In this document: piece by piece, positions 35,701 through 46,350 of the stretch | Layout of the letters: each line of letters starts with the position of its first letter | Numbering within the stretch: position 1 is the stretch's first letter | From: Macrobrachium rosenbergii | Lineage: Eukaryota > Arthropoda > Malacostraca > Decapoda > Palaemonidae | Direction: 5' to 3' | Assembly (NCBI RefSeq): GCF_040412425.1 | Contig: NC_089744.1 | Location: 39,335,599 to 39,399,598 of the forward strand | Length of the DNA stretch: 64,000 nucleotides | Translations under genes and position numbers: made by a program | Notes under the pieces: generated by a model | Seen by the model: the letters and a program-made list of their open reading frames with translations, nothing else | What the model was told of the DNA's origin: nothing | Databases searched by the model: none

Positions 35701-37485
35701 CACTAGGAAGGACATGACCTCTGTGAACCATTCCCTCGAAGGCCAAAACGGGGCGATCAACGTCATCCTCGTCCCTTCCGACGACGCAAACTTCCTGATG
35801 ACTTCTCCGAGGATTTTGTACGGGGGAAAGGCATACACGTCCATCCCCGTCCAATCCCAGAGAAGAGCGTCTACTGAGATCGCTCCTGGGTCGAGTACAG
35901 GGGAGCAGTAAAGAGGAAGTCTCTTCGTCTTGGAAGTTGCAAAGAGATCTACCAATGGACGTCCCCAAAGCTTCCACAGTCCCTGACACACCTCTTGGTG
36001 CAGGGTCCACTCGGTCGGCAGCAGCTGTCGTTGCCGACTTAGAAGATCCGCACGGACGTTCTCTACGCCTGCAACGAACCTCGTGAGGATCGTAATATTC
36101 CGGGCCTGAGCCCACAGAAGGATGTCCTTTGCTAAGGCGAACAGGGACCGAGAGTGAGTTCCTCCCTGTTTCTTTAGGTATGACAGGGCCGTGGTGTTGT
36201 CCGAGTTGATCTGGACAACTCGGTTCGTGACTCGTCCCTCGAAGAAAAGAAGGGCCAACTGAATTGCCCCCAATTCTTGAGGTTTATGTGCCAGGACACC
36301 TGTTCCCCTCTCCAGGTGCCCGACACTTCGTCCCCCCCCAGTGTTGCTCCCCACCCCGAGATGGACGCGTCGGAAAACAACACTAGGTCGGGGTTCTGAA
36401 GTTTGAGAGAAAGGCCTTCTGCCAACTTTGATGGATCGAGCCACCACCTTAGGTGATCTTTCACCTTTGGCGAGATCCTCAGAGAAACTTCCAGATTCTC
36501 CTTGTCCTGCCAGTTCTCTGCAAGGAAGAATTGAAGCGGTCTGAGATGCAGTCTCCCCAGGGAAACAAACTTCTCCAGCGATGAAATGGTCCCCAGCAGA
36601 CTCATCCATTCCCTCACCGAGCATGTTTCTTTCCGCAGGAAGGCTGAAACTTTGTCTAAGCACTGTTGTTGTCTTTCTTGAGACGGAAAAGCTCGAAAAG
36701 CCACTGAATCCATCTGAATCCCCAGATAAACGATGGACTGAGTCGGAGTCAGATGGGACTTTTTGAAATTCACCATAAGTCCTAGGGACTTCGTCAAGTT
36801 CAAAGTCGTGTGAAGATCCTCCAGACACCTCGTCATTGACGAGGCTTGAATGAGCCAATCGTCCAAATAAAGAGAGACTCTTATTCCTGCAAGGTGAAGC
36901 CATCTCGCAACATTCCTCATTAAAACCGTGAAGACCATAGGAGCTGTGCTGAGCCCGAAGCAGAGAGCCCTGAACTGATATACCTGTCCCCAGGACAAAT
37001 CTCAGGTACTTCCTCGATAGAGGATGTATGGGACGTGAAAGTAGGCGTCCTGGAGATCGAGAGAAACCATCCAGTCGCCTGGTCTTAGGGCTCCCATAAC
37101 CCGACTGGGACGTCTCCATTATGAACTTTTCTTTCAGAACGAAATGGTTCAACCTGCTGACGTCCAGGACTGGTCTCCATCCCCTGACTGCTTCGGTACC
37201 AGAAACAGCCTGTTGTAAAAGCCCGGGATTGTAAATCTGAGACCTGTTCCACAGCTCTCTTCTCGAGCATTTGCTCGAGCAGGTCAAAGAGAATCTGCTG
37301 CTTCTCCTGCTGATAGGATGGCGACAGATCCTTGGGCTTCGTGCATAACGGAGGTAAGACGAGGAATGGGATCTTGTATCCTTTTCGATGACTTGAGGAC
37401 CAGTTGTCCATCCCTTCTCTCTCTCCAGGCTCTTGCAAATGAAAGAAGCCTGGCTCCTACCGGTGTCTGAAGGTCCATGAGTCAT
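35560..37485 (-). pseudogene. RT / RNase H / methyltransferase-like polyprotein of E3
   Basis: Frame 37,485-35,437 starts with the RT fingers (W-R-P-V-L-D-V-S-R-L-N). The palm is then read in the frame 36,998-36,174 (A-L-C-F-G-L-S-T-A-P, L-Y-L-D-D-W-L-I, S-D-A-S-I-S-G-W-G-A). It returns to the first frame for RNase H (N-S-D-N-T-T-A-L-S-Y) and the methyltransferase-like domain (V-D-L-F-A-T-S-K, Y-A-F-P-P-Y, L-I-A-P-F-W-P-S). Two frameshifts of opposite sense therefore flank the palm. The catalytic Y-L-D-D is intact. The frame overlaps the recombinase frame, as in E1n and E2. Confidence 0.85.
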
Positions 37486-37730
37486 TTCTTGCCCCTGGTC
37501 TTAGAAGGGGCTCTACCTCTGGAGGGACCTCTTCCTCGAAAGGACGATCTAGAAGAGGCTCCTCCACGAAAGGGCTTCTGAATCTTGGAAGCCTGCCCAA
37601 GGGAAGAAGTCGAAGGTACTGCTGGACGTCTAGAAGACTGGGCCAGGAGGTCCTGAGTAGCCTTCTCTTGCAAAGTGGCGGCCGAGATCCTTGACTAAGG
37701 ACTGGGGAAAAAGATGGCTAGAAATCGGAG

Positions 37731-40080
37731 CTAACAACAACTCTGCCTTCTGAGAAGGAGAGGCCGACTGCAGTGAAGTTGCAATAAAAGGCTCTCTTCT
37801 TTAAAAGCCCCCGCACAGAAGTGGGCAGCCAGTTCTTCGGAGCCATCCCTAATGGCCTTGTCCATGCAAGAAAGGACGCTGAACAAATCTCCCAGACTAA
37901 TGGAGTCAGGGCTACGAGCCTGCAAGTCCAGGACTCCCAGGCACCAGTCCAGAAAGTTGAAAACTTCCAATGTCCTGAAGAGGCCTTTCAGATGGTGATC
38001 GGTCTCAGACAAAGTCCAGGACACCTTCGCTGATGAAAGGAGAGACCTTCTGGGGGCGTCCACAAGGCTGGCAAAGTCCCCTTGGGAAGAGGAAGGAACT
38101 CTCCAACCAACCTCCTCTCCTGTCTCGTACCAAATCCCTGCTTTTCCACTCAATCTTGACGGAGGCAGGGCGAAAGAAGTCTTGCACTGGGCCTTCCTGG
38201 AGTCCATCCACTCCTGAACCTTCTTAAAGGCCCTCTTCGTAGAGAGAGACGTAGCCATTTTCACAAAACCAGAAGTCTTTTGTGATTTAGACGAGGTTAA
38301 CTGCGAGGGGGGAGGGCGAGGAGCAGAAGGTTGAAACTTGTCCCCAAACAAGTCCTTCAGCAACCTAGTCAAGACTTGGTAGTCGGAAGAAGCTGAAGAA
38401 GTAGAGGACTGATCCTCAACTGCAGGTTCCGAAGCGCTAGACAGCTCTCCTTCTTCAACAGGAACAACCGAAGAGACTGGAGAAGACCCGGGAGGTCGAA
38501 GCCCTTGCAGACCAACACGCAAAAGGGACTTCTGCTTGGAAGAAGTCCAAGAGGGGTCACGAAAGTCTCGGACAGAAGAGTCTAGATGGCGCCCTGACGA
38601 GCGCCCTGATGAGTCCCGACGAGCGTCTTGACGATCGATCCGACGAGCGTCCTGATGAGAGCGAGCAGCGAGGGAGGCGTCTTGCCTAGCAGCAAGGGAG
38701 GCGTCTTGCCGAGCAGCAAGGGAGGCGTCTTGTCGAGCAGCAAGGGAGGCGTCATGTCTAGCAGCAAGGGAGGCGTCTTGCCGAGCAGCATGAGGAGCGT
38801 CATGCTTAGCAGCATGAGAAGCGTCCTGGCGAGAAACCAGAGGAGCGTCGTAACGAGGGGCGTCAAGCCTAGCAGCATGAAGAGCTTCAGAAAGAGGGAA
38901 TTGGCGATCCCTGCCGAGACCAGTAAAGCTCTGAGCCAAAGGACTTCTAGAGGGCGGCGAAGCATGAGATGACGACGAACGTGGAGAAGGAGAAGGGGAT
39001 GGTTTGGACCTCTTGATCGGCAGCCGGGAATCCTTCCGACAACGACACGTATCAGTCTCCTTCTGGGCCATTAACGAAGCCAATTGCCTCTGCACGCCTA
39101 GCAGAAGCTTACGAGTAGGAGAAGTCTCCTCCTCAGGAGAGGGGCTGATCCTGTGAGAAGACGAGGGGCGAGGGGACGCCTTCTTCCTTCTCACAGGGGA
39201 AGCAACAGCTTTCTTTCTGGAGCGAGCGGAGCGCTCAAAAGCGTCATCGTCCAATGACGTCCTGGTCCTCTTCTGCGGCGGGATGGCGTCAAAATTCTCA
39301 GGAGAAGAGCGAAGAGCGTCCACGAGAAAAGGACGTGAAGCGTCCCCTTCTTTGAAGCTTCTCTTCAAAGGGCGAGAGTCCTCCGAAATTTCCACTCCCG
39401 ACGCGGGAGGAGGAATCGGGGACGAAGCAATCCTTAAGGATTCGTGCCCGAGCACGATCCTTGGCAGCCTGGGAAGCGTCAACAGGACTTGCCGAAGGGG
39501 ACGCCAGATCGGTGGGGGTCCGCGTAACCCATCTTGCGGCTTTCGACTTGCCCACTCCCTAAGTCCTGGGAGTCCGACAGAGGTCTAGACCTAGAGGCAT
39601 TATACGGCCGATCTGACACCCCCTCCACAACACTAGGGGGACAGACACTATCACTGCACTTCACAGCACTTTGAAGAGCGAGCATTTTAGCTTCCAAGTT
39701 ACGAATGGAAGACATAATAACCGCCAGGGCATCACCTTCCGCAGACACAACCCCAGGGCTCGGGGCAACACCACAGGGTTAGGAAAAGCTACGTCCACGG
39801 GAGGGTTAGCAGGTGAAAAACACTACCCTGACTCCTACCACTTCTGGAGGAAGACCTCCTGATCCTATCTCGCTCTAACTTTCTCACATAAGAATCATAA
39901 GTCCTCCAACTAGCATCAGACAAAGATTCACACTCCTTGCATCGGTCATTCAACAAACAAACATGCCCCTTGCACTCGAGCATACAGTGTGAGGATCTAC
40001 CAAATTTTCGGTAGCCTCACCTTACAGTCTTGCACACGGCAAACTCTATAACTAGAAGAACTAGATTCAGACATCTTAAT
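37731..40080 (-). pseudogene. Gag-like ORF1 of E3
   Basis: The largest piece is a 583-codon minus-strand frame, 39,482-37,731. It is Ser/Arg-rich with an 8-residue repeat (D-A-S-L-A-A-R-Q), and its C-terminal part has W-T-L-S-E-T-D-H-H-L-K and S-V-L-S-C-M-D-K-A-I-R-D-G-S, similar to the E1n gag. Upstream, frames 39,983-39,789 and from about 40,075 hold a Cys/His-rich N-terminus (C-R-V-Q-D-C, H-V-C, D-R-C-K-E-C), like the zinc module of E2. At least two frameshifts separate these parts. Confidence 0.72.
38670..38890 (-). repeat. 24-bp coding minisatellite in the E3 gag
   Basis: GAGGCGTC recurs at exact 24-bp spacing (about 38,675, 38,699, 38,723, 38,747, 38,771), with diverged units on either side. 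Each unit encodes eight residues of the D-A-S-L-A-A-R-Q type, keeping the gag frame. Confidence 0.88.
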
Positions 40081-40229
40081 CCAAGGAAAAACAAAGCCAA
40101 ATCCAAAACAGTCCACAATTGCGTATGCCTAGCCACAAGTCCAAGTCAAAAACCAAAAGTCAAACAAATACTTAAGTGACAACCAAGTTTTATCCAAATC
40201 CAAGACGGAGGTACTGAAAACAAGTGTTG

Positions 40230-40417
40230 ACAGTACCGGCGACAGAGAAAAATCTGAATAGAAAATGGAAATGGTTCCTGATACCGCCTCCCAGCGGCGT
40301 GGAATGGGTACTAACCACCTGATCTCCCACCGCGTGTGTCGTAAGTTTTGAAATTCTGTCGGACTATCAGAGAATACAGCTATATATATATCTGACAGGT
40401 AAGTCTCATGAACAAAC
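40230..40417 (-). repeat. 5-prime ITR of E3
   Basis: Inverted counterpart of the 3-prime ITR at 33,860-34,030. The plus strand reads CTGACAG then GTAAGTCTC at 40,399, an outward-facing 5-prime splice-site-like sequence. Confidence 0.85.
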
Positions 40418-40795
40418 TGAGCATTAAAAACTATAACCTGAATGAATATTCTACATAATTCTTCTTCCTAAAAGTTTATTAGTTTTCCTTTAGGAAATCT
40501 TTGAGTTTTCAAGGCTCTGATTTTCTGCTCTATCTTTGACTTGAGGAGATAGCAGGTTACCTCAAGGCACTCTGGCATTGTCACACTACACAAACCCTTC
40601 ACATTCTTGATTTAAGATTTCTCAAAATTTTTATGGTCTTTCTCACTCAAGTGTATTCCATCTTTCCTGTACTGCTGCTGACGTACTAATACCTCCATCT
40701 AAAAATTCTACTTCATTTTGATATTAGATTTCTTTATCCTTTTAGTACTCCTGTTGCTTTACAGAGAGAGCAACGCAGTTTTGTGACTGCTTAAG
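40418..40795 (-). pseudogene. Probable N-terminal part of the split LINE remnant
   Basis: The minus strand can be read across frames as a decayed charged segment upstream of the LINE endonuclease, on the far side of the E3 insertion (S-P-Q-V-K-D-R-A-E-N-Q, V-E-F-L-D-G-G). It ends about 20 bp before the donor of USP24 exon 5. The assignment rests mainly on position and is weak. Confidence 0.35.
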
Positions 40796-40814
40796 TGTAA
40801 AAAAAAATATTTAC

Positions 40815-40962
40815 CTGCTGGTTGATGCCCTGAAAGACTTTGAAGTAACACCCACTCTTGGTGTTTTTGGGGTCTTTGGTGTGTTGACTCTGTCATCAGT
40901 ACTATCATACACTAACATGTAACCATTCCAATACCTAAGTCGATCTTCTGGGAGTGGATTAG
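40815..40962 (-). CDS. USP24: USP24 exon 5 of this window (end of the USP domain)
   Basis: 148-nt exon read from 40,962 to 40,815. It begins with two bases that complete a Ser codon from exon 4 and ends with two bases. The acceptor is GAAATTTTCAG and the donor is AGCAG followed by GTAAAT. It encodes R-L-R-Y-W-N-G-Y-M-L-V-Y-D, the last beta strand of USP catalytic domains (Y-W-N-A-Y-M-L-F-Y in human USP24), followed by a Thr/Pro/Lys linker (N-T-P-K-T-P-K-T-P-R). The linker may be a phosphorylation target (S/T-P sites). The downstream intron is 10.9 kb and the upstream one 14 kb, both because of inserted elements. Confidence 0.93.
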
Positions 40963-41124
40963 CTGAAAATTTCAAGAAAATTTATCACTTAGACTGAGAA
41001 ATAATCAAGACCTTTTTACAGTGGCATTCTACTGAAAAAAATACAAGGACATTCCTAAATCTATTGAGAAACCTGTGACTAGATTAAGATTTCTTGCCAT
41101 TCTTGCATTATTCCACATTCAGAC

Positions 41125-41660
41125 AAAAAACAGGTTTTGACGTATGAAAACCCTATTTTTGGTAGTCATTGTTGAGTCCTCAAGGAGTTATCTAACATGG
41201 GTCTGTCAGAGCTCTGTGGTGACCATACTGATATCAAAGAATTCTCTTTTGGTTACTCTCTTAGCCAGGTATTGTGTTATAACGATAAACACTATAACAC
41301 ATGATGGAGTATGTAATGGACTCAAAGATAAGAGGGCTCTTTCCCTTATCTGACAGCAAAGCTGTACCCAGATTATTCCTTCTCAAACCTGCTAGAAGAG
41401 GAAGTGATTAAAGCGCATGCGCAGTCTGCCATATTGTCAACAAACAGACTGGTAAGAAACCAATGAACCCATTACTTTCTCTTGGTTAATGCGGGATGAT
41501 CCCTCGCCCAAATCTCAGGCCTTTTCGTCAGGGAAGTGGGTGGGTTTTGAGGACTCAACAGCAACTACAAAAAAATAGGTTTTTCCTATGTCAAAACCTG
41601 TTTTTTGATATCATAGTCACTTGTTTCATCCTCAAGGAGCTTTAAAAAGAAATTGACAGG
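41125..41660 (-). repeat. 3-prime ITR and internal complementary region of E4
   Basis: 41,125-41,470 is inverted at 51,430-51,787. 41,560-41,650 joins the complement of the right outer end (TATGTCAAAACCTG) to that of the left outer end (TAGTCACTTGTTTC), as in E1. Confidence 0.8.
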
Positions 41661-41803
41661 TGCCAAATACCCCTTAAGTTTTGGTAACAAAGACCAAGGA
41701 ACTAAACATGAACTTGTTTTAGGATATAGTTTTACAGTGACTTACCTAAGCATGATGGGTTTAGTTGCAGTTTTGTCACACCTTCCCCCAGCATACCCAT
41801 CAA

Positions 41804-43085
41804 TCAGGAAGACCCTTGGTTTTCCGCTGTGGCGCCTATGGGGTCAGGACTAACCATACCACCTACTGATACACAGTGTAGTCGACTTTGTTCGAGCTCA
41901 TGGCAATGTTTTAAGAATACTGACTCTGATGACCATCCTGTACATTCAGAGACTTCTTTGAAAGAGACATTTCTGAAGAAGGCCAATGATGTATTTACTT
42001 TCCTAATATCATATGACCTAGTAAAGGAGTGTGGATTTGCCTTTTTAATGAGGGACACTAAAATATTCTCAGCCATTATAGAGAGAGTGGTTTGTTTGTG
42101 CTAGGATGTAAGAAAATCTAACCATCAGGAATGTTTGCCGTGACCTCTAGGTAAACCTTGAGTGCCTGAACTGGACATAATGTCTTGTCTTGCTAAATTG
42201 AGTTCTCTTATCAAAATAGGTTTCCTTCTTAAAAGGATTCTCATTCTTGGCCAGGAATGGCAGGGCAGGGGACAATAATAACTGATGGTCAGCTGTTTGC
42301 GTTATGTATCGTCCCTGTCTACGACAGTCTAATTCACTAATACGAGCTCCTGATGCTAGAGCAATCAAGAAGATCATCTTTTGCAGCATGTGAGTTGTGG
42401 TTGTTTGGGTCCGCTGAATTGAGAGGTTGACAGAAGTCGAAGCACCTTATTCAAGGACCAAGTAATTGGAAGCCTTTCGGGAATGGGTCTTTGTAGTGCA
42501 AAAGACCAGAGAGGGGAAGTGACAATTTCTATACTGAAGTCAATACTGAATCCATACAGCAACAGTTCCATCAATGCTGGCTTGTTTGCCATGACTGTTG
42601 TAACAGCAAGGCTGTTTGTCTTCAGAAAGGTATAAGAGAAAATTTAGGTGTTTCCATAGAGATCTCAACTGGGCTCTCAGCATGGATATACAATAATCTA
42701 ACCATACCTTCCACACGGACTGGTATTGTCGGATAGATGATGCCAGTAGTTTTTGCACTAGATACCTAGCAATGTTAAGTGAGTAATTTTCACAGCAGAC
42801 AATATTTAAAAAAGCCACGTGTGAAGGTCTCGGCTCAGAAAGTAGGATGTGTAGATGACATTCCCTCCTATTGTCTGGGTTACGAACAGCGGACGGTAGT
42901 GGAATTGATCTCTTTGCCCATAGTTGGAGTAATAGGAACCAATGCTTGCTTGGCCAATTTGGGGCTCTTATGTAAGCTGTTCCTTTGAAGGTTAGAGGCT
43001 TGCTCAAAACCTTTGAAATCTGGGGCAGTGGAGGAAAAAGTATATTGTACTGTCTTCCATTTGTTCCAGTCCTGTAGGAAGGCAT
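41804..43085 (-). pseudogene. Methyltransferase-like tail and tyrosine recombinase of E4
   Basis: One 181-codon minus-strand frame (43,085-42,540) runs without interruption from the methyltransferase-like end (F-P-P-L-P-Q-I, W-P-S-K-H-W-F) into the recombinase N-terminus (Q-Y-Q-S-V-W-K-V-W-L-D-Y). Further pieces are 42,592-42,374, 42,389-42,147 (A-L-A-S-G-A-R-I-S-E-L, first catalytic Arg) and 42,076-41,804. In the last, H-x-x-R reads S-Y-D-I-R (His to Tyr), and the catalytic Tyr position appears deleted (K-H-C-H-E-L against K-H-C-C-H-E-F in E1). It is inactive. Confidence 0.75.
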
Positions 43086-43930
43086 CTCTTGCTGTTGCTT
43101 GATTGTTCAATTTTGGAGACACATACACTGGAAGTTTGTGATTCTCATATGTGGCAAACATGTCCACTTTCAGTTGTGGAAGCATGTTGGCTATTGTTTC
43201 AAAAGAGTGGTCATCCAACATCCACTCTGTTGAGGCTGTTGTTTTCCTTGATATAGAGTCTACTATTACACCAAGAGACCCTGTAGGGTGAATTGCAGAA
43301 AAGTGCCGTTTCCTTGCTTGTGCCATCTGAAGGAGAGGAGGTGAACGTGATCCCGATCTCTTGAAGCAGGACATTGCAGTCATGCTGTCTAGAACCAACA
43401 AAATGTATGTCTTTTTTTGGAGGTTTCAGTTTTTTGAGACACAAAAAGACAGCCATCAGCTCCAGGAAACTGATATGACAATTCCTCTGAGTAGCCGACC
43501 ACCTCCCTGCCACCTGATGATCCTCCCAATATGTCCTCCCCAACCTGTCAACAAAGCATTTGTATGTATTGTCGCTCATACAGACAGAGGAGCCAGGGTA
43601 ACCTGTTTCACCAGAGACTCCTTCGGGGTCCAAGGCCGAAGTATCTCCCCAACTTTTTGATTCTTTTGATGAGGTCGGTCTCGCATCTTTTTTCTTGCAG
43701 CTCATTGCCAGAATTTATTCACATGTTTTAGCTGCAATCTGAGTATTGGATCTATTACTGATGCGAACTGCAGCAAGCCCATCGTACATTCTAACTGCTG
43801 TCTGGAAACTCTGGGCTGTGCAAGGAATGTTTCGAGGTCATTCCTTATTCTGCTTGAGTACTGATGGGGAGAGACAACTGGCCATGAAGAGTATTCCAAC
43901 ACAGTCCCAGCCACTGTCCTTATCAACAAA
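43085..43930 (-). pseudogene. RT thumb, RNase H and methyltransferase-like start of E4
   Basis: Minus-strand frame 43,935-43,702 holds the RT thumb (S-R-Q-Q-L-E-C-T-M-G-L-L-Q). 43,705-43,211 holds RNase H pieces, and 43,401-42,880 holds L-D-S-M-T-A-M-S-C and V-D-M-F-A-T-Y-E-N. They are homologous to E1 at 12,258-11,405. The RT palm is absent; the homology stops at about 43,930, where gypsy sequence begins. Confidence 0.72.
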
Positions 43931-43931
43931 T

Positions 43932-44622
43932 TCACAATTTTCAGCCTTTTGTCATAGCTGTTGCAAATTGATCAATCGTTTCACCACGATTCTGCCTCAT
44001 ATTTCGAAACTCATAATGTTCGAATTCTTTGTTTTTCTTTGGCTGAAAGTAATTTGTTAGACTTTGTTTCACTTCATCATAATTAGCATTATCACCACTA
44101 AGGCCTAATGTTTCGTAGATTTCAAAAACTTCATCACCTGCATAATGCAACACTAGGGCTTTTTTCCTTTTTCTTGAGTCAATGGTTCAGGCTACAAACA
44201 GATTCTCTAGTTTTGCAATGTACTTCGTCCACCTTGGACCTAGTGAAGTTTCCTCACAATGTATGTCGAATGAAGGAAAAAATGGAATCCCAGACATCTT
44301 GTAACAAATGATGCAATCACTTTTGAAGACGTTGAATAAATTCCACTGATCCTACCACCTCCACAGATTGCTCGTCGCCATAAATTTAACAGCTTATACA
44401 CATAAGGAGGGGTAGGATATGATAAATAACAGACCCATACGGGATGGTTAAGGAGCATTTATTTCGCTTGGGATACAGACTACAACTACTGGCTTTCAAC
44501 GGTGCTGCCGGTGCATGATCAGTTCAAAAATACTAGCAGACTCCAGGGCTTCCCCGTGATTGGTTGAGGCACATGCGAGAGGGTGGTGCTTATGACATGT
44601 TCATACATAATTCCCTATTACA
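43932..44622 (-). mobile_element. Ty3/gypsy LTR retrotransposon fragment (LTR plus gag start)
   Basis: Minus-strand order: a likely LTR from 44,622 (begins TGTAATAGGGAATTATG, has an AATAAA-type signal in GCGAAATAAATGCTCC) to about 44,383; TGGCGACGAGC next to it as a possible primer-binding site; then a gag frame 44,153-43,941 with L-H-Y-A-G-D-E-V, Y-F-Q-P-K-K-N and E-T-I-D-Q-F-A-T, which is typical of gypsy gag. The fragment ends at 43,932 in the middle of gag. It replaces the RT segment seen in E1, so an insertion followed by deletion is likely. The inner LTR end lacks a clear CA. Confidence 0.6.
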
Positions 44623-46350
44623 CCTTTAAAGGAGGGGAGATGAGACTATTTCTACCCTAACCCGTTAAAAATAATGCTGTGTCCCAAAGGGGAAGACTTC
44701 TATTGCCTGTGGTATCATCGAAGCTGACCCCCAACCATACAATTCCTATTGTGATCCACCTCTTCCTCTGCCTTTGCCCTTGATAGGCATTTCAGGCACT
44801 ACTCTTCCTTTTCCCCTGTAGGAGTGTCTTTAGACTTTGTGAAAAGGATATCCTTGCTGTTGTTATTAACCCTTTGTAGGGAGTTGTCCCTTCTGACCAC
44901 CTGCCTGTGTGGAGGTTATAATACTAAGGAGGCAGACGCTAGCATGAAATTCTGCCGAGGCTGCCCCCTCTGAGATTCTTCTTATAGGGGTACCAAACTG
45001 TTGAGTAGCTATATCTAGAGGGAGTCTTTTTCTTTCAAAAGGGAGTTGAAGCATTGCCCATTCCTTGGTGGAATTATTTGAGACTGGGATGATCGTGGCA
45101 AATGTCTTTAATTCTGCCATTGTCTCATGTTTTCTGGTCATTACAAAATTCTGGAAATCTGCCTTCACATGACTAAATTTTAAAAGTGAAGGGACAGAAG
45201 GCTGGGGCTACTCAGAAGCGATTCTACATGTACAACTTTGATCATGGTTTTTCTTTCATTAATTACAGAGAAAATGCACAGTGAGCAAGATAAGGATTAT
45301 CAGTATCATCAGGGGTGAATATTGGAGGCCCTATTATCTTTTGATCTGAAGTTTTGTAGTCTGAGCTGCCCATTTTGTTGTTTCCAGTCAGAATTCTAAC
45401 ATCAGACCTTGTTTGGGCAGAATTGTATCCCCTCTCACATTTTGGTTTCGGGATGAAGTATTCTTACGCTTTGAGGTATACATGACTAACCTATTTTCCT
45501 TTTTGGAATTATGTACCATGTCCCTTATGTACCGTCTTTCTGTGACAAGGACATCTTTGATGTTACTCATAATTTCCTTACGGAATTGATCAAATGTCGT
45601 CAAACGTGTATCCCTTTTGGAAGAGCTTGTGCAATCTGACCGAGCTTTAACAATTAAAGTGTAACCTCCTGTTAACCAAGGGCAGAAGCCCTGGGTGAAT
45701 TACTGTACCCCTCCAAGAATGTAGTCATTTCAGTCGGGGTTAGGTGGATCCTAGTATCCCTTTTGGGGGAAAGATATTCTTCAGCATCTGATAGCTGCAT
45801 GGGGTATAGATTTCCTTCTGCAAAGTTTCTACCATGTATAGCTGAAATTTGTGTTCCTGATCCTTCCGGGTTCAGCAAGGCCATTTCAGTGGCAATGTCC
45901 ACTTCATGTCCACTAATAGGATGTCATCCCAAGGTAAAAATTCCTCCACTTCCTCAGTGGGGTTAACCTGGGAGGTACTAGGGACTGATGTTTCTGGGTT
46001 TTGGCCCAAACACAGATCTTGTTCTGAAAAAGTGTTAAATATCTGCTGCTGGAGTTCTGCTGAAAAGATATGATCTCCCCTTCCTCACCCCTACCGAACC
46101 CTAGGACCCACCGAGGCAGCTTAAAACGAGCTGTTTCTTCCTTAAAACTTGCTGCCAGGAGCATACTACAAATTCTGCACATATCTGGTGACCAACCAAA
46201 TTTTCCTTGTTTTTTTGCAAGGACTATACTCATGGCAGTTTGTATGGGCCGTATCCACTGGTAAAAAGCGAACCGAGTGATCTGCTGCGGAACACTTAAC
46301 CTGAGGGTCCCACAGAATGACAGCCCTGTACTGATATAAAACAAATTTTT
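44623..46350 (-). pseudogene. Gag-like ORF1 of E4
   Basis: Minus-strand pieces 46,344-45,913 (with C-R-I-C and a Lys/Arg-rich segment), 45,902-45,672, 45,603-45,388 and 45,168-44,866 are homologous to the E1 gag. A segment of about 430 bp present in E1 near 13.15-13.57 kb is missing, and other indels break the frame. The uninterrupted version of the SINE target lies at about 45,628-45,642. Confidence 0.62.

Larger units (their letters stand above)
33829..40417 (-). mobile_element. DIRS retrotransposon E3 in the USP24 exon 5-6 intron
   Basis: A 6.59-kb element. The ITRs share CTGTATTCTCTGATAGTC and ACGACACACGC-type blocks (33,860-34,030 and 40,230-40,405). The internal complementary region at about 34,060-34,175 joins complements of both outer ends around TTAAAATATCAT and TTTGTTCATGAGAC. 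Coding order on the minus strand is zinc-finger gag, RT/RNase H, methyltransferase-like, tyrosine recombinase. Frames are long (up to 682 and 583 codons), so it is one of the younger elements, but it has several frameshifts. It sits inside a LINE remnant whose sequence seems to resume at 40,418. Confidence 0.9.

Noticed and set aside
38628..38972. Plus-strand frame with a repeated S-S-K-G-G-V-L-P peptide
   Set aside because: It is the antisense reading of the 24-bp minisatellite in the E3 gag.
43941..44153. Gag frame at 43.9-44.2 kb as part of the DIRS element E4
   Set aside because: Its motifs are of Ty3/gypsy type, and the sequence has no counterpart in E1.
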